Part shown: positions 1-10,863 of the stretch, piece by piece | Numbering within the stretch: the first letter of the stretch is position 1 | How the letters are laid out: every line of letters begins with the position of its first letter | From: Hygrophila difformis | Taxonomy: Eukaryota; Streptophyta; Magnoliopsida; Lamiales; Acanthaceae | NCBI GenBank assembly: GCA_030278955.1 | Contig: JAOANR010000004.1 | Span: 13,008,428-13,072,427 of the forward strand | Direction of reading: 5' to 3' | DNA length: 64,000 bases | Program-made: the position numbers and the translations under genes | The notes under the pieces: model-generated | Database searches by the model: none | Told to the model about the DNA's origin: nothing | The model's input: the letters and a program-made list of their open reading frames with translations, nothing else

Positions 1-299
1 ATCTTAAAATTGATCATTTTAATGGCAAAAAAAATTATTATCTCTAAAAACAATTCAAAACAATTATAATTATTAAGGGAAATGTGAAAATTCATATTCT
101 TTGCATAATTGGTCTAAATTAAATTAATTATTTTCATAAAGCATATTATAAATAAAAGAATATGATGTATAAATAGTTATTGGGAGTGCGAATAGATCCA
201 TCAGTAAATAAAGGAATTTTTTAAATCTATTTTTTAAGAAATAATTCATTAATATATAGTTTAACAGATTTGTAATTGATGGAATAACAAATATAAATA
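1..299. other. AT-rich stretch, no gene seen
   Basis: I see no intact reading frame here. It lies just upstream of a recognisable Helitron helicase relic on the plus strand, so it is probably a more decayed part of the same element. I cannot align it residue by residue. Confidence 0.4.
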
Positions 300-656
300 T
301 AGCTTTACTAGGAATTGAAATGCTAATTGCTGCAAATTATATGTGTTTGAAAGTTTTATCTGGAATTCCGATACTGAATGAAGTTTTAACGTCTGAAACA
401 TATAGTCTATTAATACTAGAACTGACATATTATAATAAGGAATAAATGAAGGCGGGTCATGCTAAGCTATCATGTTTCTTGATTGATGGGCACAATAATG
501 TTTATAATAAAATAATGTTTGCAATTGATAGTGATGATGTTTGATTTTTTTTCTTTACGTTGTGAAACTGATAAGACATTTATCAATAATTTATCTAGAA
601 AATATAATATGGTGCTGCCTGTAGCATCCAGTGGACATCATATTCTAAATTTAGTA
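300..656 (+). pseudogene. Helitron helicase relic, Walker A region
   Basis: This is a decayed part of the Pif1-like helicase domain of a plant Helitron RepHel protein, which would unwind DNA in rolling-circle transposition. From about 310 one frame reads LGIEMLIAANYMCLKVLSG, then ETYSLLILELTYYNKE, a stop near 445, and NNVYNKIMFAIDSDD. These match the block upstream of motif I in plant Helitron helicases. After a frame break near 540-560 it reads TDKTFINNLSRKYNMVLPVA, the degraded Walker A lysine region followed by the LPVASSG block. The frame is cut at 657 by a Stowaway MITE and resumes after 9416 with motif II. The original 5' end lies outside the window. Confidence 0.75.
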
Positions 657-805
657 CTACCTCTGTTTTGATATAAATGAACCATTTGCATAGTACTATT
701 CATTGAGTAGCTTTGATCAAATTTTTTAACATAGTTATATAAGAGTTAACATAGTCAAGTGCCATCTTGGTGGATTCGTCCAATAACGTAGTTTTAGAAT
801 ATCAA
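655..805. mobile_element. Stowaway MITE, left part (split)
   Basis: The left inverted repeat CTACCTCTGTTTT begins at 657 after a TA target dinucleotide (655-656). The matching right part ends at 9416 with ATAGAGATAG followed by TA. The element, about 256 bp when joined, is interrupted by the long-LTR retrotransposon at 806-9304. A related copy stands at 61142-61404 and shares several stretches, including a run around AGTTTTAGAATAT. It encodes nothing; Stowaways are moved by mariner-type transposases. Confidence 0.8.
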
Positions 806-1688
806 TGTAACGCCCCGAAAATTCAAACCTGATTTTCGCAAGCATTACCGCTGTACTAACTATTCTAAACTAGTGGCCAGCTAATTTAAAACAGCTAGTA
901 CAACACTGGGTAAACCTAAAGTGATCATCTGATTAATCCAGTTTAATGCAGAAGCTATAAATAAATTAAAAACACATAGGCACATAAAAATGTCACCCAA
1001 TAATAATCAGATAACGGTTCCAGCGACCCATCCAGGCTACAAGCCTCCCAACAGCATACCAATATCTCAAACAGGGCTACCAGCCCAAAGCTGTAAATCA
1101 CATAAGGCCACCGGCCGACAGTATGTAAATCCCAGGCTCACAGGCCTCAACCAGCAGTAGTCCAAATACCAACCACAGATAGTCACATAGTATCACATTA
1201 ACATAATGAACGCGTCCTATATACTCCTATCTATGTGATCTCTCAATACCCCAAACCCAAATCATACTCCAGCGCCTCCAGCAGGATCTATAAAACAGAC
1301 AAAAGCAAAGGGGGTCAGTACAACGTACTGAGCAAGGCTACGTGCCGGGGAGTAAGGGAAAACGGCACCATAATAATAATAATAATAAATAACAGAGCAT
1401 AATATAAATAAAGCAGATAAACACCACACCGTCCCATACCGGTGCTTCAACCATGATCATACAATTGACATAAATAAATCATCACACCGTCCCATACCGG
1501 TGCTTCAACCACAGACATACAATTTATGCACGTGATGCATGGCCTAACATACACCTATCTACCCTATATGCAAATGCAAATGAATATGCCTAGCCGGCAA
1601 CCTAAACCCGGGCGGTATGAACCCACGGGTGAGGATATCATCAACTCCAACCCGTTACAGGGTAACATACACCATCCCCGCAGGGACC

Positions 1689-1846
1689 ACAGGCATCACA
1701 GCCCAATCACAGGCATAACAGCCAAATCACAGGCATCACAGCCCAATCACAGGCATAACAGCCAAATCACAGGCATAACAGCCAAATCACAGGCATCACA
1801 GCCAAATCACAGGCATCACAGCCTAATCACAGGCATCACAGCCTAA
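1689..1846. repeat. 19-20 bp minisatellite in the LTR
   Basis: About eight copies of a unit close to CACAGGCATCACAGCCCAAT, alternating with CACAGGCATAACAGCCAAAT. The same array occurs at 7569-7726 in the other LTR with the same copy number. Confidence 0.85.
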
Positions 1847-1850
1847 TAAT

Positions 1851-2200
1851 CACCCCGTAGGGCCATCGGGACTCAACAACACCGGTAAAGGCTGCCCGAT
1901 CAGACATTTCCAATATGTCCATCCATCCATAATGCAATACCATGCATTATAATAACCAGCCCAAAAGGGCCAACATGAATAACAACCAATAATCCACCCC
2001 GCAGGGTCATCGGGACTCAACAACACCGGTAAAGGCTGCCCGATCGGACATTTCCAATATGCCCATCCATTCATAATGCAATACCATGCATTATAATAAC
2101 CAGCCCAAAAGGGCCAACAGGAATAACAACCAATAATCCACCCCGCAGGGTCATCGGGACTCAACAACACATGTGAAGGCTGCCCGATCAATCATAAACA
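1851..2200. repeat. 144-bp tandem repeat in the LTR
   Basis: Units start at 1851, 1995 and 2139 with CACCCCG and include CATCGGGACTCAACAACA. There are about 2.4 copies. The equivalent array is at 7731-8080 in the other LTR. Confidence 0.85.
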
Positions 2201-2562
2201 TTATAACAACCCATCGGGTTAATAATCGTCAATTCCACTGCAATAACATGCATATATAAATACAGTGATATTCAAGCACCTACACACTAGGTTCGCATGC
2301 TTCTCAACATATAAGAAATTCAATATATAGCCCTCTAGGCTAAAGCATTAATAATATAATAATTCAACAGTTTCCCCTAAGCAATTCAACAACCCCCACG
2401 GGCCAATTGATTAACCCACGGTTTACCAATAACATTTGGGGAAGTCATAACAATAATTGGTGCAAAGAAAACATTAATATAGAATCAAAATTGCACAAAA
2501 ATGGGCCAAACAGGGCCTTCCTGCGCGCCCGCGCGCGTAAAACGCGTGACATACGCAGCCCA

Positions 2563-2870
2563 GTACTGTAGCGATACTGTAGCAATTACTGTAGCAATTA
2601 CTGTAGCAAGTTACTGCGGTAACTACTGTAGCGAGTTACTGCGGTAACTACTGTAGCGAGTTACTGCGGTAACTACTGTAGCGAGTTACTGCGGTAACTA
2701 CTGTAGCGAGTTACTGTGGTAGTTACTGTTCAAATTACCGTGGTAATTACTGTTCAAATTACCGTGGTAAATACTGTGGCGAATTACTGCGGTAACTACG
2801 CGAGTTACCGCGGTAACTACTGTACAGTTACTGTAGCAATACTGTAGCAGTTACTGTAGCAGTTACTGTT
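2563..2870. repeat. 25-bp ACTGTAGC-type tandem repeat in the LTR
   Basis: The core unit is CTGTAGCGAG followed by TTACTGCGGTAACTA (25 bp), with degenerate flanks of CTGTAGCAATTA type. The other LTR carries the array at 8443-8750. There, two 12-bp CAATTACTGTAG units are missing and one different 24-bp unit is gained, so total length is unchanged. This is slippage since insertion. Confidence 0.85.
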
Positions 2871-3424
2871 CATCGTCTTCTCCGATTTTCCAATCGGTTT
2901 TTCCGGCGATTTCGCCGGAATCCGACCCCAAATACCCCCCAAACACGTAATTTAAGCAATATAATCCCTTGCCTGATGTCTTCCAACAAAAATCGGCCTC
3001 CGATTCGTCGATTACAAGCTTCAATCGACCAAATCAACCCAAAATCCTAACATCAAGAATTTCATCAAAACTCAACCAAAATACCACCAATCGGAAGAGA
3101 AAATAGGGGAGAAACACTTACCAATTCGTTTGCAGTGATTTGCCACCAAGATCCGTCGGATCGGACAAGATTTCTTCACTCCCCTTTTCTTCCCAAGAGA
3201 CCGATCGGTCTTCTCTTCCTCCTTCCCTTTCTCTCTTTCTCCCCTTTCTTCAATTTTAACAAATTTCAAAATGACCCCAACACTTACTTAAATTGTTGGA
3301 TATTAGCAAAAAGGCCCTTCTACTCTCACTTAACACAAATAGGACCCCATCCGGACTTGAATGTAATAAAACCCATCTCCAAAATAATTTAAGCATTCCA
3401 ATTTGAATAAATCGGGTCATTACA

Positions 3425-3438
3425 TTCCTCCTCCCTTA
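3425..3438 (-). promoter_or_regulatory. Polypurine tract of the long-LTR element
   Basis: Directly inside the 3' LTR the minus strand reads AAGGGAGGAGGAA, ending against TGTAATGACCC of the LTR. This is the expected priming site for plus-strand DNA synthesis and confirms minus-strand orientation. Confidence 0.85.
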
Positions 3439-3499
3439 CGATCATTTCGTCCCCGAAATGCATAATCATTCACGTGAACAATCAATGAAAAAACGTTAC

Positions 3500-4135
3500 T
3501 TCATTATGAAGAAGTAAAAATCAAAGCCTGGCTACTTCAGTTTCAAATGCTCCTCAATTTTTTTTTCCAAGTAGCATCTTCAGCTCTGTGTCTAGACGAC
3601 AACACCTTACCATCAACATGGTTTTATGCATCGAAACCTTATAATTTGCATCAATCAACCGATCTGGGACTCCTCGAACTCAAGACTAGCATCAAATTCA
3701 ACTTCATCAAGCTGAATGATCTTAACTGAATTTAAAAAAAAATTCCTGAGTTGGGAAGTATAGAACATATCATGGGCTCGACCCATTTCCGCTGGCAACG
3801 CCAACCTATACGTCACTTTCCCAACCATCTCAACAATCTCATATGATCCAATATATCTCGAAATCAGCTTGGCTTCTTACCAACACAGTGTACCCCTTTC
3901 ATAGGCGATACCTGTAACACACACACAATCACTAACCTCTAGCTCTACATGGCGACGAGCTAAATCCACAACCTCAACATATCATGTACCTTTTTTCTTT
4001 TTTTTATATATGATCCCTTTGATTATTTTTAACACAATAGTCTGCTCAATTACCTCAAGACACATATTTACCCGATCTGCTGGATCATTCCAGCACAAGG
4101 GACTCACGCACTTCTTCTTATACAGAGCCACTAGA
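3500..4135 (-). pseudogene. Integrase C-terminal relic (gypsy)
   Basis: Minus-strand reading gives LYKKKCVSPLCWND near 4130-4090, which matches the stretch just after the integrase catalytic core. It is followed by EVIEQTIV, ARRHVELEVSD near 3960, AKLISRYIGSYEIVEMVG and VTYRLALPAEMGRAHDMFYTSQ near 3870-3770. A chromodomain-like remnant with EDATW lies near 3580. Stops and frame breaks interrupt it. The DNA-binding HHCC domain and the DDE core are absent, and the relic joins straight onto the RNase H relic at about 4130. Confidence 0.8.
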
Positions 4136-4425
4136 TTTCCAAAACATGAACTACCGCTGCCGTCTTCAAAATCATGCGTCGGGTAGTTCTATTGATCACC
4201 TTCTCATTCTGCATCAACACACCACCAAAACCTTTAAGTGAGGTGTTGGTCAAAACTTCGTACTCACCTGACTCACGAGGTAGAGTCAATACAAATGTAT
4301 TTGTCATTTCATTCTTCCAAATTTTGAACGCTTGCTCACAATCATCATCCCATCTAAATCTGACATCGTTACACAACTATATCATCAGAGGTCTAGCAAT
4401 GCTAGAAAATCCCTCGATACCTACT
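4131..4425 (-). pseudogene. RNase H relic (gypsy)
   Basis: The frame reads FRWDDDCEQAFKIWKN, then EYEVLTNTSLKGFGGVLMQN, then TAAVVHVLEI. The family consensus TDAS, which carries a catalytic aspartate, is changed to TNTS. The frame ends at the point where an internal deletion joins it to the integrase tail. Confidence 0.85.
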
Positions 4426-4611
4426 GTAGTAACCAACAAGATCCAAGAAACTTCGGATCTTCCACACATTCTTCGGGACTTGCCATTTAAATACAGCTTT
4501 TACCTTAGCAGGGTCAACAGACATACCATTACCGGAAATAATGTGCCCCGGAAAAGACACACTCTCCAACCAAAATTCACATTTGGAGAGTTTAGCATAC
4601 AGCTTATGCTC

Positions 4612-5366
4612 TCACAATGTATTCAAAAATGTTCTCAAGTGACCCACATGTGCCTCACGCGTCGGCGAATAAACCATAATATCATCTATGAACACAACCA
4701 CGCACACGGCCAGCAGGGGATGTAATACCCTATACATGAGATCCATGAAGATCGCTAGTGCGTTAGTCAAACCAAAAGACACGACCGGGAATTCAAATGT
4801 CCTCAACAAGTCCTGAAAACTGTCTTAGGCCTATCCGCCTCCGCCACCCTTATCTGATGGTAGCCCAATCTCAAATCAATCTTACTAAAATACTGGCCCC
4901 TCTCAACTAATCAAATAGATCCCCAATCCGAGGTAAATGATACTTGTTTTTCCCGTGATTCAATTCAATTCTCTGTAATCGATGCACATCCTCATCGACC
5001 CATCATTCTTCTAAACAAACAAAACAGGAGCTCCTTAAGGCGAGCTACTCGGCTAAATATACATGGTAAGCTCATTCAATTGATCCTTCAACTCCTTCAG
5101 TTCACATGAGTCATATGGTAAGGAGCCTTAGAAATATGAGCTGCATCAGGCATCAGCTCAATAGTAAAATCAATCTCCCGAGCAGATGGGAGACCATGAA
5201 TTTCGTCGGGAAATACATCCCCGAACTCAGAGACAACAGGGACACTCGAAGCAGCAGGTACCTCTGCTCGAAGATCCCTCATGTGCCACAGGGAAAGAGA
5301 ACAACCCCTGCGCATCAGGTCACACAACAAAGCAACAGAAACCACACCAATAACAGGTGGAATCAA
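4612..5366 (-). pseudogene. Reverse transcriptase relic (gypsy)
   Basis: From 5366 downward the minus strand encodes PVVSEFGDVFPDEIHGLPS and FTIELMPDAAHISKAPYHM, the N-terminal part of gypsy reverse transcriptase. Near 5040-4920 comes GAPVLFV, a stop, then KNDGSMRMCIDYRELN. From 4809 come VVSFGLTNALAIFMDLMY and VVFIDDIMVYSP, which contains the catalytic DD pair. Several stops and frameshifts separate the pieces, so no full enzyme can be made. Confidence 0.88.
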
Positions 5367-5433
5367 CGGATGTCGATAAGAACACAGTTACCCAAAGAAT
5401 CCTAAAAGGATATTCGTGGAACACCACAATCAA

Positions 5434-5823
5434 TCACAGTACGATGGCAAACAGCCAATCCATGCCCAATAGTACGTCAAAACCAACCGGGCTAAAGACC
5501 ACCAGGTCAGCCCTGAATTCGCGACTCTCGATGCTCAACACAGCATCTTGCATCAAATGATTACTTCGAATATTATCACCCGAAGGTAAAGAAACAAGCA
5601 TCTGGTAGGGCGCCAACGGTCCTACTCCATGCTCTCGCACAAATCGCAAAGCCACTAAAGAACATGAGGCTTCTGAATCGCACAGTACTAAGGCAGAAGG
5701 ATTCGCAGCAGTAGTAGCATTTACTCCATGCTTACGAATGAAATTTAGAGTCTCAAATGAACATAAGACTCCAGAATCAAACACAATAACAGCAACACAA
5801 AATGCGACATAAATAATTCTCAT
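5434..5823 (-). pseudogene. Aspartic protease relic (gypsy)
   Basis: A 129-codon open frame includes ALVLCDSEASCSLVALRFVR, where gypsy proteases have DSGASHSF, and ends in PVGFDVLLGMDWLFA, the conserved GMDWL block that precedes reverse transcriptase. The active-site glycine is changed (DSEA), so it is probably inactive even though this stretch is open. Gag would lie upstream at higher coordinates. Confidence 0.85.
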
Positions 5824-6658
5824 ATCAGGGAAACGGGTTTATCTCTCAACCAGAGAGTCAAGAAGAAACACATATGATACATGAATGACACACATGCCAA
5901 AACGTTATCCAATCAACGTAACTTTTCCATCACATAAAGACAACATACTAGGAAGTCCCCTAGTTCGGACTCGCCCTAGTGATATCGGCCCCCTTCACGT
6001 TACCGATCTTTCCATGCAGAACAGTCACCTTGCCTCGTCTTACTCGACAAGCATTCAACGCCAGTGTCAATTCAATGCCACTTCACATTATTATTCTTTC
6101 TAACCAAATCCGACTATACCCTCACTGGCATAGCCTCGAAATGGTTTCCACCATACTTCGCATGCAGGCGGACTGCAAATATCTATATCACCCCAGTGGG
6201 TTATCGCACAATGGAGACTTTCTCAGTACCCTATCTCACTCTCGAGGGTACGTCAAACCGATCTGTACACCATTCAACAGATTGATCCCGCTTGGATCGC
6301 CATTCGAATAGCCCAGGCTTCCATGAGGCCTTTCCAAACTATTCAGTCAACTTAGATTAGAACATCAACAAACAATGTTAGCAGAAATCACCAATCATAT
6401 ACAAAGCAGTATATATAAATGACAAAATTAAAAAAAAAAACGATCAAAAGTCATTCATAGTCCTCAATAACTGTGAGATAACAAGGATCCTGACTGGAGT
6501 ACCATGGTTCCCTCACAGTTCCCCAACTGTGAATTAACCTGGTGTGTGCAAATCTCAACAAAAATAAGAACAAGAATGCAAATCTACACTATATGTATCC
6601 CACACACATCTCACCGCCTATGTCTACACAATTTTTAATAAGATAATAGAGCACACAG
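5824..6658 (-). pseudogene. Decayed gag region
   Basis: This lies between the primer site and the protease, where gag belongs. Minus-strand reading near 6150-6090 gives VETISRLC, a stop, GYSRIWLER, resembling the WWETI...TW block of retrotransposon gag. Near 6070-6010 a cysteine-containing stretch could be a ruined zinc knuckle. No open gag remains. The plus-strand frames at 5885-6311 are shadows. Confidence 0.5.
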
Positions 6659-6670
6659 GCTCTGATACCA
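6659..6670 (-). promoter_or_regulatory. Primer binding site, tRNA-iMet type
   Basis: Three bases inside the 5' LTR the minus strand reads TGGTATCAGAGC, the standard plant retroelement site complementary to the 3' end of initiator methionine tRNA. Confidence 0.93.
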
Positions 6671-6673
6671 CTC

Positions 6674-7237
6674 TGTAACGCCCCGAAAATTCAAACCTGA
6701 TTTTCGCAAGCATTACCGCTGTACTAACTATTCTAAACTAGTGGCCAGCTAATTTAAAACAGCTAGTACAACACTGGGTAAACCTAAAGTGATCATCTGA
6801 TTAATCCAGTTTAATGCAGAAGCTATAAATAAATTAAAAACACATAGGCACATAAAAATGTCACCCAATAATAATCAGATAACGGTTCCAGCGACCCATC
6901 CAGGCTACAAGCCTCCCAACAGCATACCAATATCTCAAACAGGGCTACCAGCCCAAAGCTGTAAATCACATAAGGCCACCGGCCGACAGTATGTAAATCC
7001 CAGGCTCACAGGCCTCAACCAGCAGTAGTCCAAATACCAACCACAGATAGTCACATAGTATCACATTAACATAATGAACGCGTCCTATATACTCCTATCT
7101 ATGTGATCTCTCAATACCCCAAACCCAAATCATACTCCAGCGCCTCCAGCAGGATCTATAAAACAGACAAAAGCAAAGGGGGTCAGTACAACGTACTGAG
7201 CAAGGCTACGTGCCGGGGAGTAAGGGAAAACGGCACC

Positions 7238-7272
<35 letters not shown>

Positions 7273-9304
7273 CAGAGCATAATATAAATAAAGCAGATAA
7301 ACACCACACCGTCCCATACCGGTGCTTCAACCATGATCATACAATTGACATAAATAAATCATCACACCGTCCCATACCGGTGCTTCAACCACAGACATAC
7401 AATTTATGCACGTGATGCATGGCCTAACATACACCTATCTACCCTATATGCAAATGCAAATGAATATGCCTAGCCGGCAACCTAAACCCGGGCGGTATGA
7501 ACCCACGGGTGAGGATATCATCAACTCCAACCCGTTACAGGGTAACATACACCATCCCCGCAGGGACCACAGGCATCACAGCCCAATCACAGGCATAACA
7601 GCCAAATCACAGGCATCACAGCCCAATCACAGGCATAACAGCCAAATCACAGGCATAACAGCCAAATCACAGGCATCACAGCCAAATCACAGGCATCACA
7701 GCCTAATCACAGGCATCACAGCCTAATAATCACCCCGTAGGGCCATCGGGACTCAACAACACCGGTAAAGGCTGCCCGATCAGACATTTCCAATATGTCC
7801 ATCCATCCATAATGCAATACCATGCATTATAATAACCAGCCCAAAAGGGCCAACATGAATAACAACCAATAATCCACCCCGCAGGGTCATCGGGACTCAA
7901 CAACACCGGTAAAGGCTGCCCGATCGGACATTTCCAATATGCCCATCCATTCATAATGCAATACCATGCATTATAATAACCAGCCCAAAATGGCCAACAG
8001 GAATAACAACCAATAATCCACCCCGCAGGGTCATCGGGACTCAACAACACATGTGAAGGCTGCCCGATCAATCATAAACATTATAACAACCCATCGGGTT
8101 AATAATCGTCAATTCCACTGCAATAACATGCATATATAAATACAGTGATATTCAAGCACCTACACACTAGGTTCGCATGCTTCTCAACATATAAGAAATT
8201 CAATATATAGCCCTCTAGGCTAAAGCATTAATAATATAATAATTCAACAGTTTCCCCTAAGCAATTCAACAACCCCCACGGGCCAATTGATTAACCCACG
8301 GTTTACCAATAACATTTGGGGAAGTCATAACAATAATTGGTGCAAAGAAAACATTAATATAGAATCAAAATTGCACAAAAATGGGCCAAACAGGGCCTTC
8401 CTGCGCGCCCGCGCGCGTAAAACGCGTGACATACGCAGCCCAGTACTGTAGCGATACTGTAGCAAGTTACTGCGGTAACTACTGTAGCGAGTTACTGCGG
8501 TAACTACTGTAGCGAGTTACTGCGGTAACTACTGTAGCGAGTTACTGCGGTAACTACTGTAGCGAGTTACTGTGGTAACTACTGTACAAGTTACTGTGGT
8601 AGTTACTGTTCAAATTACCGTGGTAATTACTGTTCAAATTACCGTGGTAAATACTGTGGCGAATTACTGCGGCAACTACGCGAGTTACCGCGGTAACTAC
8701 TGTACAGTTACTGTAGCAATACTGTAGCAGTTACTGTAGCAGTTACTGTTCATCGTCTTCTCCGATTTTCCAATCGGTTTTTCCGGCGATTTCGCCGGAA
8801 TCCGACCCCAAATACCCCCCAAACACGTAATTTAAGCAATATAATCCCTTGCCTGATGTCTTCCAACAAAAATCGGCCTCCGATTCGTCGATTACAAGCT
8901 TCAATCGACCAAATCAACCCAAAATCCTAACATCAAGAATTTCATCAAAACTCAACCAAAATACCACCAATCGGAAGAGAAAATAGGGGAGAAACACTTA
9001 CCAATTCGTTTGCAGTGATTTGCCACCAAGATCCGTCGGATCGGACAAGATTTCTTCACTCCCCTTTTCTTCCCAAGAGACCGATCGGTCTTCTCTTCCT
9101 CCTTCCCTTTCTCTCTTTCTCCCCTTTCTTCAATTTTAACAAATTTCAAAATGACCCCAACACTTACTTAAATTGTTGGATATTAGCAAAAAGACCCTTC
9201 TACTCTCACTTAACACAAATAGGACCCCATCCGGACTTGAATGTAATAAAACCCATCTCCAAAATAATTTAAGCATTCCAATTTGAATAAATCGGGTCAT
9301 TACA
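6674..9304 (-). repeat. 5' LTR of the long-LTR element
   Basis: This 2,631-bp LTR aligns along its whole length with 806-3424. It is 12 bp longer because of four extra TAA units at about 7240-7268. I noticed only a few substitutions (for example at 7990 and 9193) besides changes in the 25-bp repeat. Being the 5' LTR, it should hold the promoter for minus-strand transcription; I could not place a TATA box with confidence. Confidence 0.93.
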
Positions 9305-9309
9305 ATCAA

Positions 9310-9418
9310 ATTTTTATAATTTTTACTTGTATACAATTTGTGTTATTAAGATTTAAATACGTGTCTTGGTTTGCGTGAAATACAAAATGGAGCAGTTATT
9401 AAAAAAATAGAGATAGTA
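9310..9418. mobile_element. Stowaway MITE, right part (split)
   Basis: This continues the MITE from 657-805 after the retrotransposon and its target duplication. It ends at 9416 with ATAGAGATAG, then TA at 9417-9418. Confidence 0.8.
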
Positions 9419-9800
9419 TTCAACTAGATTGTGACGAGAATTCTACCTGCAAAAAACATACACCATAAAATTATTTAACTTCTCTTCTCAATAAAACAAA
9501 AGTCATTATTTGGGATAAAAATTCTTGATTGGTAGATTGATTATGAGCATGTCTGAATTAACCAAATCCCTATTTGATTTTAGAGGAAATATTTCTCATC
9601 TCACAGTTTGTTTTACTATGACTATTAAAAAAAAAACTCAATGTCAATTTTTAAAGAAAGTTGGGCTCTAATTTCAAAATAAGTTTTTACCCGTATCAGT
9701 GATATGTTGCAATATCTCGTGTCATTGGAAAAAGAGCATTCGAAGTATTAATATGTAATTAAGATGGATTAACATAAGATACTACAAGAAATATTGTTTA
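9419..9800 (+). pseudogene. Helitron helicase relic: motif II joined to motif VI
   Basis: Just after the MITE, plus-strand reading gives LDCDENSTC and then LLNKTKVIIWDK, the DEAD-type motif II block (WDE in active enzymes). It jumps directly to FLIGRLIMSMSELTKSLFDF and ISHLTVCFTMTIKK at 9527-9645. QYVAISRVIGKRAFEVLICN (motif VI) follows near 9700-9765. The part normally between motif II and this block is missing here but appears downstream, because the C-terminal half has been duplicated in tandem. Confidence 0.8.
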
Positions 9801-10640
9801 CAATGAAAATTATATATGGCAAAAATTTGCATAATGAATATTTCATGTACGTGGTGGCAATTGGTAAATCTGGTATTGATCTTGGAGATATACAATTAAA
9901 TGTGACATTTCCATGATAATTATATAAAATATATGGAGGATCATATAACGGTATTTGTTCAGAGTACTTATGCAAATATGAACTGCAGCACCTCAAATTC
10001 AGATATTTTTAAAGATTATGTTATACTAACCCATACCAATGAATGCTCATACGATCAATGATTACATCATGAAACATATCTCTACAAATGAAAATGTATA
10101 TATATCAGTTCTAACAATATTTATCAAGATGGTGAAAGCACAAGTAAAGCCAATGAATTATTTTTACTGGAATATCTAAACACAATCAATTATTCTGGAT
10201 TAACGAAAAATATAGTTGAATGAGGGTTGCATAGTCATGCTTCTTAGGAATATAGATCCATCAAATAAATTATGTAATGGAAGTAGGTTGATCGCAGAAC
10301 CATATAATGGAGGTTAAATTAATTTTCGAGAAACTATGAAAATAGAAAATTTATGTTTGGTAGAATGATTACGAGTCTATCTGATTTAACCAAATTCCCC
10401 ATTCGATTTCAGATGAGAAAATTCTCACTCGCGGTTTGTTTTGCTATGATTATAAACAAAAAGTCAATGTCAATCGTTAAAGAATGTTGGACTTTATATT
10501 CCAAAACCAGTTTTTAGCCATTAAAAGTTATGTTGCAATATTTCGTGTCACTAGCAAGATGTGACTCAAAGTATTAATATACAATTAAGAATGATTAATT
10601 CAACATATCACAAGAAATGTTTACAATGAAATTTATATAT
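9800..10640 (+). pseudogene. Helitron helicase relic: middle to motif VI, second unit
   Basis: Reading with frame changes gives SGIDLGDIQLNVTF (about 9870), VFVQSTYANMNCSTSNSDIF (about 9950-10010), THTNECSY (about 10030), INDYIMKHISTNENVYIS, QDGESTSKANELFLLEYLNT, then MLLRNIDPSNKLCNGSRLIA (about 10238-10297), FMFGRMITSLSDLTKFPIRF and SYVAIFRVTSK. This is the canonical order of the second half of a plant Helitron helicase. Stops and frameshifts make it non-functional. It is the most complete of three tandem pieces with an offset of about 828 bp. Confidence 0.82.
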
Positions 10641-10863
10641 GATAAAAAAAATTACAAAATTGATGTTTGATGTAGGTGATGGTAAAGCTGTAATGGATTT
10701 TGGAGATGTACAATCAGATGTGACATTTCAGGATGATATTCTTATAAACTTTTACGTGTGATCCAATAACGACAATTTTTTAGAGTACATATACAAATAT
10801 AAACTGCACCACTTCGAATACAGACATTTTTAAGGATAGTGTTATACAAACCCTTACCAATAA
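10640..10863 (+). pseudogene. Helitron helicase relic: third, partial unit
   Basis: It repeats the middle block: VGDGKAVMDFGDVQSDVTFQ and further matches to 9835-10045, ending near AACCCTTACCAATAAG. The junction from the motif VI block back to the middle block is the same as at 9790-9835. So it is a true tandem duplication, not an independent fragment. Confidence 0.7.

Larger units (their letters stand above)
806..3424 (-). repeat. 3' LTR of the long-LTR element
   Basis: The 2,619-bp LTR starts TGTAACGCCCCG and ends GGGTCATTACA. It contains a short TAA microsatellite (about 1370-1389), a 59-bp duplicated block around the ACCGTCCCATACCGG motif (about 1425-1515), a 19- to 20-bp tandem repeat, a 144-bp tandem repeat and a 25-bp tandem repeat. 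Short open frames inside it (for example 1526-1846, 1850-2191 and 3135-3392) follow these repeats, recur in the other LTR and are not likely genes. Confidence 0.93.
806..9304 (-). mobile_element. Long-LTR Ty3/gypsy retrotransposon, defective
   Basis: This 8.5-kb element is flanked by the 5-bp target duplication ATCAA (801-805 and 9305-9309). Two LTRs of 2,619 and 2,631 bp begin TGTAA and end TTACA. Transcription would run on the minus strand, with the 5' LTR at 6674-9304. A tRNA-iMet-type primer site follows the 5' LTR and a purine tract precedes the 3' LTR. The 3.2-kb internal part keeps decayed gag, protease, reverse transcriptase, RNase H and the integrase C-terminal end, but the zinc-binding and catalytic core of integrase are missing. 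The integrase tail wording (ISRYIGSYEIVEMVG, then EDATW) resembles Tekay/Del chromoviruses. The LTRs differ by only a few substitutions plus repeat-number changes, so insertion looks recent although the genes are dead. Confidence 0.93.

Noticed and set aside
1689..1846. Possible CRISPR-like array because of regular short repeats
   Set aside because: The units are contiguous 19-20 bp tandem repeats without unique spacers, inside a plant LTR.
1526..2191. Open frames of 106 and 113 codons, repeated at 7406-8071
   Set aside because: They translate the 19- and 144-bp tandem repeats within the LTRs. Their conservation between copies only reflects LTR identity.
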